A stretch of 64,000 nucleotides of DNA. It comes from Salvelinus alpinus. Lineage: Eukaryota > Chordata > Actinopteri > Salmoniformes > Salmonidae. Made by a program: the position numbers and the translations under genes. The stretch's first letter is position 1, and every line of letters begins with the position of its first letter. This document shows positions 1-26,768 of this stretch, piece by piece. The stretch covers positions 8,417,305-8,481,304 of the forward strand of contig NC_092120.1 of assembly GCF_045679555.1 (NCBI RefSeq). The letters run 5' to 3'. The notes under the pieces are model-generated. The model ran no database searches, was not told the DNA's origin, and saw nothing but the letters and a program-made list of their open reading frames with translations.

Positions 1-640
1 GGTAATAGTCCTATGCCTTTGCTGTATACTGCTAACCTGAATAGATAAGACTCACATATCGTCCTACAACTTGTAAATACATTTCTCCATTGTTGTTCAG
101 AATGTGTGATTGATTGTACTGTCTTAACAGCCTGGTTAATATTCATTACATTTAACTTGTAAATAAATTAGATTTCATTTTGATCAAAAAAAAGTTGACC
201 TTTGTGTTTCTTTTTTTTTTCTTTTTTAAAATTTGGGAATAGATTTCAGAACCATGGATAGTACCAGACTATTTATAGGTGTGTTGCTGGGTATGTACGA
301 CACAATCCCCTCCAAAACTACACATTTGGTTAGTAGAGACCCTACTGAGTATTTTCCACTCCACTTTAGCTGAGACAGGTAGAAAAGTTCTCTCTCTACA
401 GCCCAATATTCTCAACATACCAATGTCAACATTGTATTTTTTCATTATTGGAATATTATTATTTTTAATTCATATAATTTTTTCTCAAATTACTCATTGC
501 ATTTTCTTGTCACAATAGAAGTGTCCAGTGATTAAAATGTAATATCTTTTGAATGAGTTATCCACATTTCAATGTTTGAAATGCGGCCTTTTATTTTGAA
601 GTTTCCTCATTACCATATGAAAGTGACATCATTGTTTGTG
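1..640. other. Upstream intergenic region of the tubulin gene
   Basis: AT-rich sequence with short homopolymer runs (A and T runs near 186-225). No credible coding frame, RNA gene or recognised repeat was seen. The last part (about 580-640) lies directly before the tubulin 5' untranslated exon and should hold its core promoter; no clear TATA box is visible. Confidence 0.5.
624..631 (+). promoter_or_regulatory. CRE-like element before the tubulin first exon
   Basis: TGACATCA is one mismatch from the cAMP response element TGACGTCA and lies about 120 bases upstream of the tubulin start codon, where a proximal promoter is expected. Short motifs of this kind occur by chance, so this is weak evidence. 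Confidence 0.2.
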
Positions 641-750
641 CTGCTGGCAGCTTTCTCGTGTCCAGATTATCAAAACCATTGACCACACTAGTTCGGTTGG
701 GTCTTCATGGTTCGCTGTCTCTTTGTGTCTCGACATTTTTACCTGTCAAC

Positions 751-12646
<11,896 letters not shown>

Positions 12647-12834
12647 AAGACAGGGCTTTGAAGATGAAGATTGTATTCAAAGGGCCAAATGAAGCTGTGA
12701 AACCACATGGGGAAAAAACCTCAAAGTAACTTAGAAGCAAGACAAAGTTAAAGGGGTCCCAAAACCAATTTGGAGCATTTTTTTTATCTAATGGAAAGTA
12801 TTATAGAAAATTAGACACACCCCTTGTGACTGTG

Positions 12835-12840
12835 AATAAA
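12835..12840 (+). promoter_or_regulatory. Poly(A) signal of the tubulin gene
   Basis: AATAAA lies 189 bases after the stop codon and is followed by a T/GT-rich stretch (about 12850-12870), as expected of a cleavage and polyadenylation site. Confidence 0.75.
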
Positions 12841-13366
12841 TTAACTAATGTTCATCTCTTGTCTTGTCCTCATTTGTCCTGTACCAATAGGCAAACTGTT
12901 TGACTGACATATGTTACAAGTTATCATTCCATCCACATTGTGAAATCTGAGATAGAAAGATATGTGTTTTTTGTTGAGTACTGTGAGTGCTTTGAGTCAC
13001 AAAATGTGATACACTAGGGAGGCTGTTGATGCATACCATCATCATGGGCCAGAGAGGAGGAACGTTAGTTATGTCATTGGAATAACATTAATCTCACATG
13101 AACACATTCTTCCATTATGAAAACATATTATCAAATCAAGTTTATTTTATATAGCCCTTCGTACATCAGCTGATATCTCAAAGTGCTGTACAGAAACCCA
13201 GCCTAAAACCCCAAACAGCAAGCAATGCAGGTGTAGAAGCACGGTGGCTAGGAAAAACTCCCTAGAAAGGCCAAAACCTAGGAAGAAACCTAGAGAGGAA
13301 CCAGGCTATGAGGGGTGGCCAGTCCTCTTCTGGCTGTGCCGGGTGGAGATTATAACAGAACATGGC

Positions 13367-13935
13367 CAAGATGTTCAAAATGTTCATAAGTGACAAGCAT
13401 GGTCAAATAGTAATCAGGAATAAATGTCAGTTGGCTTTTCATAGCCGATCATTAAGAGTTGAAAACAGCAAGTCTGGGACAGGTAGGGGTTCCATAACCG
13501 CAGGCAGAACAGTTGAAACTGGAATAGCAGCAAGGCCAGGTGGACTGGGGACAGCAAGGAGTCATCATGCCCGGTAGTCCTGACGTATGGTCCTAGGGCT
13601 CAGGTTCTCCGAGAGAGAGAAAGAAAGAGAGAAGGAGAGAATTAGAGAGAGACAAGATTTTCAAAATGTTCATAAATGACAAGCATGGTCAAATAATAAT
13701 CAGGAATAAATGTCAGTTGGCTTTTCATAGCCGATCATTAAGAGTTGAAAACAGCAGGTCTGGGACAGGTAGGGGTTCCATAACCGCAGGCAGAACAGTT
13801 GAAACTGGAATAGCAGCAAGGCCAGGTGGACTGGGGACAGCAAGGAGTCATCATGCCCGGTAGTCCTGACGTATGGTCCTAGGGCTCAGGTCCTCCGAGA
13901 GAGAGAAAGAAAGAAGGAGAGAATTAGAGAGAGCA
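13367..13935. repeat. 286-bp tandem duplication in the LINE 3' tail
   Basis: 13367-13652 and 13653-13935 are near-identical direct copies at an offset of 286 bases, each ending in an AGAG-rich stretch. The duplication may belong to the LINE subfamily or be local to this copy. Confidence 0.75.
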
Positions 13936-14461
13936 TACTTAAATTCACACAGGACACTGGATAAGACAGGAGAAGTACTCCAGATATAACCAACCGACAC
14001 ATAAACTACTGCAGCATAAATACTGGAGGCTGAGACAGGAGGGGTCAGGAGACACTGTGGCCCCATCCGATGATACCCCCGGACAGGGCCAAACAGGAAG
14101 GATATAACCCCACCCACTTTGCCAAAGCACAGCCCCCGCACCACTAGAGGGATACCTTCAACCACCAACTTACAATCCTGAGACAAGGCCGAGTATAGCC
14201 CACAAAGATCTCCACCACAGCACAAACCAAGGGGGGGCGCCAACCCAGACAGGAAGATCACGTCAGTAACTCAACCCACTCAAGTGACGCACCCCTCCTA
14301 GGGACGGCATGAAAGAGCACCAGTAGCCAGTGACTCAGCCCCTGTAATAGGGTTAGAGGCAGAGAATCCCAGTGGAGAGAGGGGAACCGGCCAGGCAGAG
14401 ACAGCAAGGGCGGTTCGTTGCTCCAGAGCCTTTCCGTTCACCTTCACACTCCTGGGCCAGA

Positions 14462-17015
<2,554 letters not shown>

Positions 17016-17029
17016 GGTTAAATTGATTA

Positions 17030-17454
17030 CAGGCCCAAAGCAGCGCTATTCCCCGCTATGACAACAGAGTAGCATCTGGATAAGATTAAGTGCAGCAATA
17101 AGGGTTGAACTGCCTCAAAATGGAACAAAACTATGAATATTCATGAACACAATAGAATAGGCCTATATTAGTATTGGTGCAATAGCCAGAAAATGTATAT
17201 TTAAGAATGGTTTGCTCTTACTCTTCCCATTCAATTGTTATAATATAAAATGAAACAACATAAGGGAACATTAATGAGTTGGGAAATGCATACACAGTTT
17301 AATGCATTCAAATACTACACGTTCATAAAAGAAACAGAACAGACACTAGAGAGGGGAAATGGCTGTGTAAACACTGATGCCAATGATACTGGATCCCAAA
17401 CTATCCGAATAATAATGGAAAGATTCACTCCTATTCCTATAATAAAAGTAAAAT
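17030..17454. other. AT-rich spacer before the mdc1 promoter
   Basis: No gene, RNA or clear repeat was seen. Confidence 0.35.
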
Positions 17455-17883
17455 CTCATTGGACCGCTCCGAAAGGGGAAAAGGCGCTTCAGTGGAGATA
17501 CACGCCCCTTTGTCTATCCAGCGCGGTAAAAAATTGTCGAATTTGTATTGCATGCCGGGTATCCAGGGTAGGCGGAGTTTGAACATTTTAGACCATTCCA
17601 TTGGTCCTTATGTCAACTCTCGAGTCACCCGATGCGCCAAGTAAGCCCAAGTCATAACATTCATGTCCAATCAAATCCTTAATTATCATGATCGAGGTTC
17701 ATTTTACCCAATCATCACAAAAAATAGCATAACTGACAGCCGTTTCGACCAATAATCTTATGAACCCGCCCACCAAAGGCGGGCAGATATTCTACCGGAA
17801 ATGCACAATGTTCGAAAAGCATGCACTGTAAGTCTGCTGTTTTAAAGAAAAAGTGAATATCCATAAAAAATGTGTTCTTTATG
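17455..17883 (+). promoter_or_regulatory. mdc1 promoter and untranslated first exon
   Basis: Five CCAAT or ATTGG boxes at 17458, 17600, 17667, 17708 and 17749 (NF-Y type), then a GGCGGG box at about 17778 and an ETS-type ACCGGAAATG at 17794-17803. No TATA box is seen. A 5' untranslated exon probably follows and ends at 17883 before a GTAAGT donor; the matching acceptor ends at 18048, twelve bases before the mdc1 start codon. This layout is common for housekeeping DNA-repair genes. The transcription start is inferred. Confidence 0.5.
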
Positions 17884-18060
17884 GTAAGTGATTCATAGTC
17901 AAATTTAGAAACGTTCTGCTAACTTAGCTTGCTAGCTAGATAACTATCTTCTAACGTTAGCCAGCCAGTGCATCCCGATAAAACAATTTAGCTGACAAAC
18001 TAATTACTGTTTTACTGCCATGTTTTCTGTCCCATTGGCTGATTTTAGATTGAAGGGTGA

Positions 18061-21000
18061 ATGGAGGCAACACAGCTGATCGATGACTCAATATTGGAAG
18101 AGTCAGAGGAGGAGGATGGAGAGATGCGAAAAGAGAAGCGAGGAGAGCCACTGGCCAAACTCAGGGTGTTAAAAAATGAACACATCTCAGAGACTGGTGA
18201 GTAGAGAGCCCTGTTATGTCCCCAGCCTTTCTATAATATTTTAATCTTTACAAATACTCCTAGACTTGTACAATATCTCGCAGTGCTGGCATTTTGTTGC
18301 ATGCATTGCTTTCCCGCTTACTTTGTTTCATCAACACAAGATTTGAGATATTCAGCAGGTAGCCTAGTGGTTAGAGCGTTTTGCCAGTAACCGAAAGGTT
18401 GCTGGATCGAATCCCCAAGCTGACAAGGTAAACATCTGTTGTTATGCCCCTGAACAAGGCAGTTAACCCACTTTCATTGTAAATACGAATTTGTTCTTAA
18501 CTGACTTGCCTGGTTAAATAAAAAAAGAAAACAATTATATATAAAAATATACAAACTTGTTTGTCAAAGTTTTCATTAAATTATGTTAGTTTATGACATG
18601 TTTATATTTGCTGCTAAAAGCAGTATTTTATTGATACTCCCCCCTCCCCCTCTCTCTCAGAGTTGCCTCTCTACCAGGGAGAGAATGTGTTGGGTCGAAA
18701 CCCAAACTCCTGCTCCCTGCCCCTCGTGGCCCGCTCCGTATCCAAGCAACACACCGTCATCTCCATCTCAATGTTTCACGGCAACCGTTGTCATGGCAAC
18801 GTTGCCGCCATGGAGACAGAGGCTTTCGTGTGGGACCTGGGGAGCATGAATGGGACAAGGAAGGGCCGGACCAAACTGACCCCTCACGTCCGCTACGCTC
18901 TGACCGAGGGAGAGTGTGTGGTAATAGCTGACATCCCCTGCCAGTATGTCTCTGTGGACCAGAGGGGGGGACAGGGGCACATGCAGAACCCGATCAACGC
19001 ACACTCTGGAAGGGGAAGGAGGACAGGGCCAGACAGGAAGGCCCAGTTCAGAGGAAGCCCTATTGGCCATGGTCTGGGACGAAAGACTGGCACACCGAAG
19101 ACTGAGAGACCGACTGAGGGTAGAGGAGTCAATGGAGAGATGGGGGCACCATCGTTGACTGAGCTGGGTGGAAAGGGTCAAACTCGGGCCATACCCCTGT
19201 TGTTGGAACAAACCCCCACACAGCCTGAGAGGACACTGGTGCCTGAATCTGAGTCTGACTCCGACGGAGATCGAGAGGGACGGAGAGACAAACGGGGAAA
19301 GTACTTTGGTAAAATTATGTTTCTTGTTTCATTTGCTGTAATCTGATCTAGCTTTGTTGCAGTGTTTTGTAAATATCTATTTCTCTCCTTTCTCTCCCTC
19401 TCTCTACCTCTCCCTCTCTCTACCCGTCTCTTTTGTTCTCTCTCTACCCCTCCCTCTCTCTACCCGTCTCTTTCGTTCTCTCTCTACCCCTCTCTCTCTC
19501 TACACCTCGCTCTCTTTCGTTCTCTCTCTTTTTCTGTTAGTCTCTGATTCTGACTCCCACATGTCCAGTCCCACCTGTTCTACATTCCTCAGTCCTACAA
19601 ACAAAGTCATTCCAGAGAGGTAAAGTTCCCATCCATCCATTCATTTACACCTGATATCATCACTGAAAACTTAAATATCGAATTATATTTTCAACTATAA
19701 ATATATATAGTAGTATACAGTGGGTGTTTGTATTCAAAGTGAAGTCACCTTTCCTTGAATGTCTAACAGTGAGGACGACCGCCCCATCACTCACTCCTCT
19801 GCTAAAAACAGACCCAAGAAAGTAGTGAGCTTCAGTGAGGAGGAGAGCGACATGGATGGACCGAGAAAGCATCCCAGGAGAAGAAGAGCACAAGTGATAG
19901 TGGACGACAGCGAGGAGGAGGGGAAGGAAGGCACAGAGGCACTAGGAGAGAAGGAAACTGGGAAAAGGACAAGAGGAAAGGAAGATGTGTCACTGGTGAA
20001 CCAGGTCAGTCAAGTTGAGAGAGATAGATTAACCCCCTCTGCACCGATGTCAGAGGTCAAGTTTAACATGGACAGTGACACAGACGTAGAGGGAGAGGAG
20101 GAGATGGGGCTGTCTGCACCTGTAAACAGTGTTACGCCACCAGACGCAACAGAACCTCCTACTACAGACTCTGACCCAGGCCAGATCCACATGGACAGTG
20201 ATACTGATGTCGAGGAAGGAGATACTATGGACGGTGACTCTAAGTTAATGCTAACTGCAGCCGATGTGGAGAGGAAACCAGTAGATTCTGTCCCAGTGGT
20301 GCAGCAAACAGAGATACACCTGGACAGTGATACAGACGTGGATGATGATGTTGTTGTGTCGGACAGTGCTACCAATGTTACCTCCTTCGTATCCGATCCG
20401 GTTGAGAAACCAGACGGTTCTGGCCCTGCAGTGCCGCCCGTAGAATTCCACCTAGACACTGACACAGATGTGGAAGAGGAGGACACAGACATACATTCCA
20501 AAACAGTTCCAGAATCAGATTCTAGTGGGATCAGAACAGGGATTGCTGGTCACCAGGAGATCCTTTTGGACAGTGATACTGATGAAGAAGACAACCCTTT
20601 TGCCCCTCCGGCCAGCAGCAGAACAGCGGAGCTCCTTAATCCACCCACCAGTGTAGGACCTGCAGCTGCTGCTCCTCTGGAGATCAGGTCTGACAGCGAC
20701 ACAGACTTAGAGGAAGACGCCACACAGACCATGAACCTTCCTCCTCCTAATGTCGCCATGGTAACGGAGGACGCGGTGTTAGCGTCGCGACAGGCCGTGC
20801 TTCCATCACCCACAACAACGATAACCGGTGCTGTTACCACGACAATCGCTCTCAGGTCTCAGGACTCTGATGCTGACACAGATGCTGAGGAGGAGAGGTT
20901 GGAGCCCAAACCCCCCCGGTGTCGGCCCCCAGCAGGGATGGTCCCGGAGTCGGACCTCAGTGAGCCCAGTGACTTCAGGATGGACAGTGATACGGAGCAG

Positions 21001-24000
21001 GATGGACCAGGGGAGGCAGGCCAGGGACACACTGGAGGTCGGCTCAGAGAGGGGGCAGCTGGCCCCGGGCTGCTCCCCCTGGGGGGTTCCCCTGGCCTTC
21101 ATCAGAAGTGCTCCACCCCTTTGGCATCGTCAGTACAGGAGGAGATGGAGACTCAGGCCTTCCTCAGTCCCTCTGACCCCTTCAGACGTAAGTCATGGAT
21201 TGTATGGTTTGCATCTTAAATCACACCCTGATTCCTATGAAATGTACTGGCTTTGACCAGGGTCCATAGGGCTCTGGTCAAAAGTGCTGCACTATAATGG
21301 GAGTAGGGTGCCATTTGGGACACAGCCATAGACTTTGACAAGAGATTATACATTTCCAGTGGAAACTGGCGTGTTCATTTGTAACCTGTCTCTCTACCTT
21401 TCCTCCTTAGACCCAGCTCTCCCTCCTGTGCTGAGGCCTACAGCAGCATTGTCCTGCTCTGCATCAGACAGCCAGGAGGACGATGACTTTGTGGTGGCCG
21501 AAACCCAGTCATTTGTGTTGGAGGCCCAGAACCAGGGCCATCAGAGCAGCCTTCCAGTGGAACCAACCCTGGATGCTACGCAGCCCTACGGTCTGGAGCC
21601 TTCCTTGGGGGAGGACCAGGAGGAGCAGCCCAGCCGAGGCTCCTTCCATCTGGGTCTGTCAGACAGCAGCCACCTCCAGGCCAGGGACCAGGCCTCAGAG
21701 AGCACCCAGGCATTCAGCTTCCCAGATGGGGATTCTGACCTGGAGGCCTCCCAGACCTATGGATCTGGAGGGGGGAGCGAGGAGCCTGGCCTGAGGTCTG
21801 CGGTGTTCGGGAGGAACAGGCAGGTGGACTTTGTCCTGGAGGCAACACAGGCTTATGCTGCCCAGCCTTGCAGTGACACAGAGGAGGAAGATGAAGAGGA
21901 GACCCCCACCACGTCTAATGTTGATACGACTGAAACCCTGCCCATGTCTGCCTATGGGGAAGAGGAGGAAGATTTGGTTGGGGCCATGCCCTCAACCCCA
22001 ATAAGGAGAGGGAGATCTGGAGGAGCGAGGGACAGAGAGGAAGAGGAGCAGGAGACCCAGACTGGTGACGTGCTGATCAACCAATACCTCTCCACGGCTC
22101 AAACTCTGGACATAGTCCAGGAGAGTGATGATGAGGAAGAAGCCAAACCAGACTCACCCAGAGGAAGAGGACGGTCCCAAGAACAGACAGTAGACGAGGA
22201 AGAGACACAGACTGTCTGCTCCTACCTCTCCACTGCTGAAACCCAGCCCATGTTTACTGCTGCTGCTGCTGAGGATAATGATGATAATGAGGAGGAAGAA
22301 CTCAAACCTCCATCACCCAGAAGGAGGGCAAGGTCCCAGAGAGGGAGAGTAGAAGAGGAGGAGACACCACCTAGTGAGTTCCTCACCAGCTCCCACATCT
22401 CCACCGCTGAAACTCAGCCTATGGGTACTTGTGACACTGAGGAAGAGAAGGAGGAGGACACCAAAGATAAAGGACGGGCTCAGAGAGGGCGGGGGAAAGA
22501 GTCGGAGGCTGGGACAAGCGGTGTCAGCAGTAGAGGTAGAAGAGGAGCTAGAGGAGGAGAGGAAGAAGAGGAGGGTGCTGAGACTCCAAAGACACAGACA
22601 AGAGGGAAGGGGAAGGCTGTGAACACCGCAGGAGGCAGAGGGAGGAGAGGGAAGGTGCTGTCTGAGGAGGGAGAGAGTGAGAAAGAAGAAGAGGTGGAGG
22701 TGGTTGAGCAAGGGAGAAGACGAAGAAAGAGTGTGAAACAACAGAAAGAGGGAGAAAAAGAAAGACTTGAAGAGGGAATAGAAAAGGAAAGACAAGAACA
22801 AGCTGAGAAGGAACGGTTGCAGAAGGAAAAAGTAGAATCAGAAAGGGTTATGAAGGAACAACAGGAGAGCGAAAGGATGGAGCAGGAACTTAAAGAACAA
22901 TATGAGAGATTAGAGAGGGAGAGAGTGGAAAGACGAGAAACAGAAAGGATGGAGAGAGAGGAAAGGGAACAGGAGGAAAGAGAGCGGCTTGAGAGGGAAA
23001 GGAAGGAACGAGAAGAGCAAGAAAGCAGGGAAAGGGAAGCGCTTGAGCGAGAGAGGGTGGAAAGAGAGGAGAAAGAGAGAATAGAGGGAGAACAAGCAGA
23101 AAATGAAAGATTGGAGAAAGAGCGTAAAGAGATATTGGAGAAGGAAAAAATGGAAAGAGAAGAGATGAAAAAACAGGAGCGAGAACGACTGAAGAAGAAC
23201 AAGGAAGAGAAGGAGCGATTAGACAGGGAAATGAAGGAAAGAGACCTGAAAGAAAAACTGGAGAGGGAGAAGAAGGAAAGAGAAAAGAGGGAAGCCAAGG
23301 AGAAAGAAAAGGAGATTATTAAAGAACAACAAGTGAAGGAACAAGGAGAAAAACAAACAAAGAAAGACAACGAAAATGAGCCAAAAACATGCACTAGAGG
23401 TCGCAGAGCAATCACCAGGAGAACCGTCACGGTTCCACCCACAACTGAACCACAACCTGAACTTGATATTCTGTCCAGCCAACCAGAACCAGTCCCAGCT
23501 AGTATAACTAGGTCTCGCTCCAACTCTGTCAGCTCTGAGAGATCCACCTCCAACATAGGTACCCAGGGGAGGAAGACCACCAGCACCACAGAGCCAGCCC
23601 CTGGTCCAGACAACCCCACCCGCAACAGCACCAGGAGACGGACATTGGTCGGGACGGTTGTGGCTCCCCCTACTGCTTTGGAGGTCACAGTGCAGGACAT
23701 TCTCTCCAGCGAACAGTTTGTTGCCAGGAGAACCCGCTCTCGCTCCAGCTCCACCAACTCCCACAGCTCCCTCAACTCAGAGGTCTCCACCTGTATCGCG
23801 GCTAGCATGAGCTCTCAGAGCAAAGGGAGGGGAGGAGGGAGGAGGAAGACTGGAACAGAGTCTGTCTCTCCCAGTAACAGGCAGAGTGAGCAGCCTCCAG
23901 CCCCCAAGCCCCCAGCCAGAGGCAGGAGAAGCCAGAAAGTAGAGGATTATGGTCCACAGCCTGAGATTAATGAGAAGGCTGATTCTCAAGAGGCTGGTGG

Positions 24001-26727
24001 TACCACTAGAGGGCAGAAGAAAACAGACAAAACCAATGAGCCAGACCCTGTAGTAGCAGATGAAGAAACCACTCCAGCCCAGGTAACCGAGGACTCCCCC
24101 GCTCCTAGAGGGAATGGAAGAGGCCGGGGCCGAGGCGGACAGAAAGACAACACACCTGAATCCACCACTACAACAGCAGGAGGGGACACTCCAAGTGAAG
24201 AGGGAGTGGAGTCTAAAACAGGTGGGAGGAAGAAGGGGCTGGAAGAGGAGCAGGAGAACAGTGGGTTCAAGGTTCCCCGGAGGAAGGCTAAGGTTCAGAG
24301 GGAAGGGAGACGCAGGGCAGCAGAGGAAGGAGAGAAAGAGGAGAATCCTGCATCCACTCCAGCAAAGAGGGGCAGAGCCTCCACTGCACAGGTGAAAAAG
24401 ATAGCAGAGGAGGAGAGTATGGAGGGACAGAGTGAGAAGATGGAAGAGGCTGGTACTGTGCAGAGGAAAGTCCGAGGCAGGCAGTCGACGGTTCAGATAA
24501 AGAAAGAAGAGGAGTCTGTTTTGGACTCTAATTCTGTGGTAATGTTCTCTCTCCATCTGCTCCCTTCTGATAGACAAGCCTTTGAAAAGCTATGCACTCA
24601 ATTTCTGTCCACACCCAGCTCCACTCTCTTCATACACTGACTCAGTCTTTTCCCACTAGAGTAATGGATTTCAATTAATATCATTCAGTGACTCCCAAAG
24701 CATCTATCTCTCTCTCCCTCAGCCATGGGAGTACACTGACATCTCTCTCTCCCTCAGCCATGGGAGTACACGAACATCTCTCTCTCCCTCAGCCATGGGA
24801 GTACACTGACATCTCTCTCTCCCTCAGCCATGGGAGTACACTGACATCTCTCTCTCCCTCAGCCATGGGAGTACATGAACATCTCTCTCTCCCTCAGCCA
24901 TGGGAGTACACTGACATCTCTCTCTCCCTCAGCCATGGGAGTACACGAACATCTCTCTCTCCCTCAGCCATGGGAGTACACTGACATCTCTCTCCCTCAG
25001 CCATGGGAGTACACTGACATCTCTCTCTCCCTCAGCCATGGGAGTACACTGACATCTCTCTCTCCCTCAGCCATGGGAGTACACGAACATCTCTCTCTCC
25101 CTCAGCCATGGGAGTACACGAACATCTCTCTCTCCCTCAGCCATGGGAGTACACGAACATCTCTCTCTCCCTCAGCCATGGGAGTACACTGACATCTCTC
25201 TCTCCCTCAGCCATGGGAGTACACGAACATCTCTGTCTCCCTCAGCCATGGGAGTACACGAACATCTCTCTCTCCCTCAGCCATGGGAGTACACGAACAT
25301 CTCTCTCTCCCTCAGCCATGGGAGTACACTGACATCTCTCTCCCTCAGCCATGGGAGTACACGAACATCTCTGTCTCCCTCAGCCATGGGAGTACACGAA
25401 CATCTCTGTCTCCCTCAGCCATGGGAGTACACGAACATCTCTCTCTCCCTCAGCCATGGGAGTACACGAACATCTATGTCTCCCTCAGCCATGGGAGTAC
25501 ACGAACATCTCTCTCTCCCTCAGCCATGGGAGTACACGAACATCTCTCTCTCCCTCAGCCATGGGAGTACACTGACATCTCTCTCCCTCAGCCATGGGAG
25601 TACACGAACATCTCTCTCTCCCTCAGCCATGGGAGTACACGAACATCTCTCTCTCCCTCAGCCATGGGAGTACACGAACATCTCTCTCTCCCTCAGCCAT
25701 GGGAGTACACTGACATCTCTCCCTCCCTCAGCCATGGGAGTACACTGACATCTCTATCTCCCTCAGCCATGGGAGTACACTGACATCTCTCTCTCCCTCA
25801 GCCATGGGAGTACACTGGCCATCTTTGCATAACAGCCCTAGTAATGAATTAAGTGGTTCAATGTGCATAACTGTCAGTTTGAATACACCCTGTATTACTG
25901 ACTAATGATACTTTCTCTCTCTCTCTCTTCCTCTCTTCCCCTTCTCTTTGCTTCTCTCCTCCCACTCCCTCTCTTCCCCCTCTCTCTCTTCTTCCACCCC
26001 CTACCCCTCTCTGCTTCAGGTGCCCCAGACCCCTACAGGTAAGGGCAGAGGTAAGCGTAGGGCCCCTGTGGAATCATCACCTTTTGCCAAGACCCCTCGC
26101 TCCGCCTCTCCCCTGTCCTCTCTCTCCTCCCCTGGGACACTGGGCCGAGCTAGGGCCTCCACGCAGTCCTACAAGGTAAACTAGTGGACGTGTGTGTGTG
26201 TGTGTTTAGTGTCCGTGTGTGTGTTTAGTGTCTGTGTTAGAGCATTTAATCTCTCTGATGCACAGTCATGTATGTGGGTTTTGAAAGCCCTCCCTTTCTC
26301 TGCCTCGTACTCTCCATCCCTCCTTCTGTCCTTCTCTCTTTGACGGCCCTCCTCTCAGGTATTGTTTACAGGAGTGGTGGATGAGGAGGGGGGGAAGGTG
26401 GTGTCTCGTCTGGGGGGCAGCCTGGCGAAGGGCGTGGCCGACATGACCCACCTGGTGACTGACAGGATCCGACGCACCGTCAAGTTCCTGTGTGCTGTGG
26501 CCCGTGGCGTGCCCGTCGTCACCACCGATTGGCTGGATAAGGTTAGTCCCTGCCCCCCCACCAGGAAGTGAAGATGGATGACCTGAAGATTGTAAAAATA
26601 GAATGCATATCCCTGTTATGTGTAATGGGGTGGTTGGAGTCAGAGCCTAGTTTTTTTTTTTTACTGCACTTTCTATTTCGCTCTCTCCGACACACACTGC
26701 CTCTTTTCCCCTCCCAACACACACCTC

Positions 26728-26768
<41 letters not shown>

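Noticed and set aside
13362-13863. Two similar short frames beginning MAKMFKMFISDKHG and MFINDKHG
   Set aside because: Antisense readings of the duplicated LINE 3' tail.
22313-24577. Minus-strand frames of 162, 442 and 266 codons opposite mdc1 exon 5
   Set aside because: Complements of the GAG/AGA-rich helix-coding sequence (serine, leucine and phenylalanine runs); antisense shadows.
24688-25783. Plus-strand frames of [11 protein letters not shown]-type repeats
   Set aside because: Reading of the 35-bp intron minisatellite in its three phases; not needed to join the mdc1 exons.
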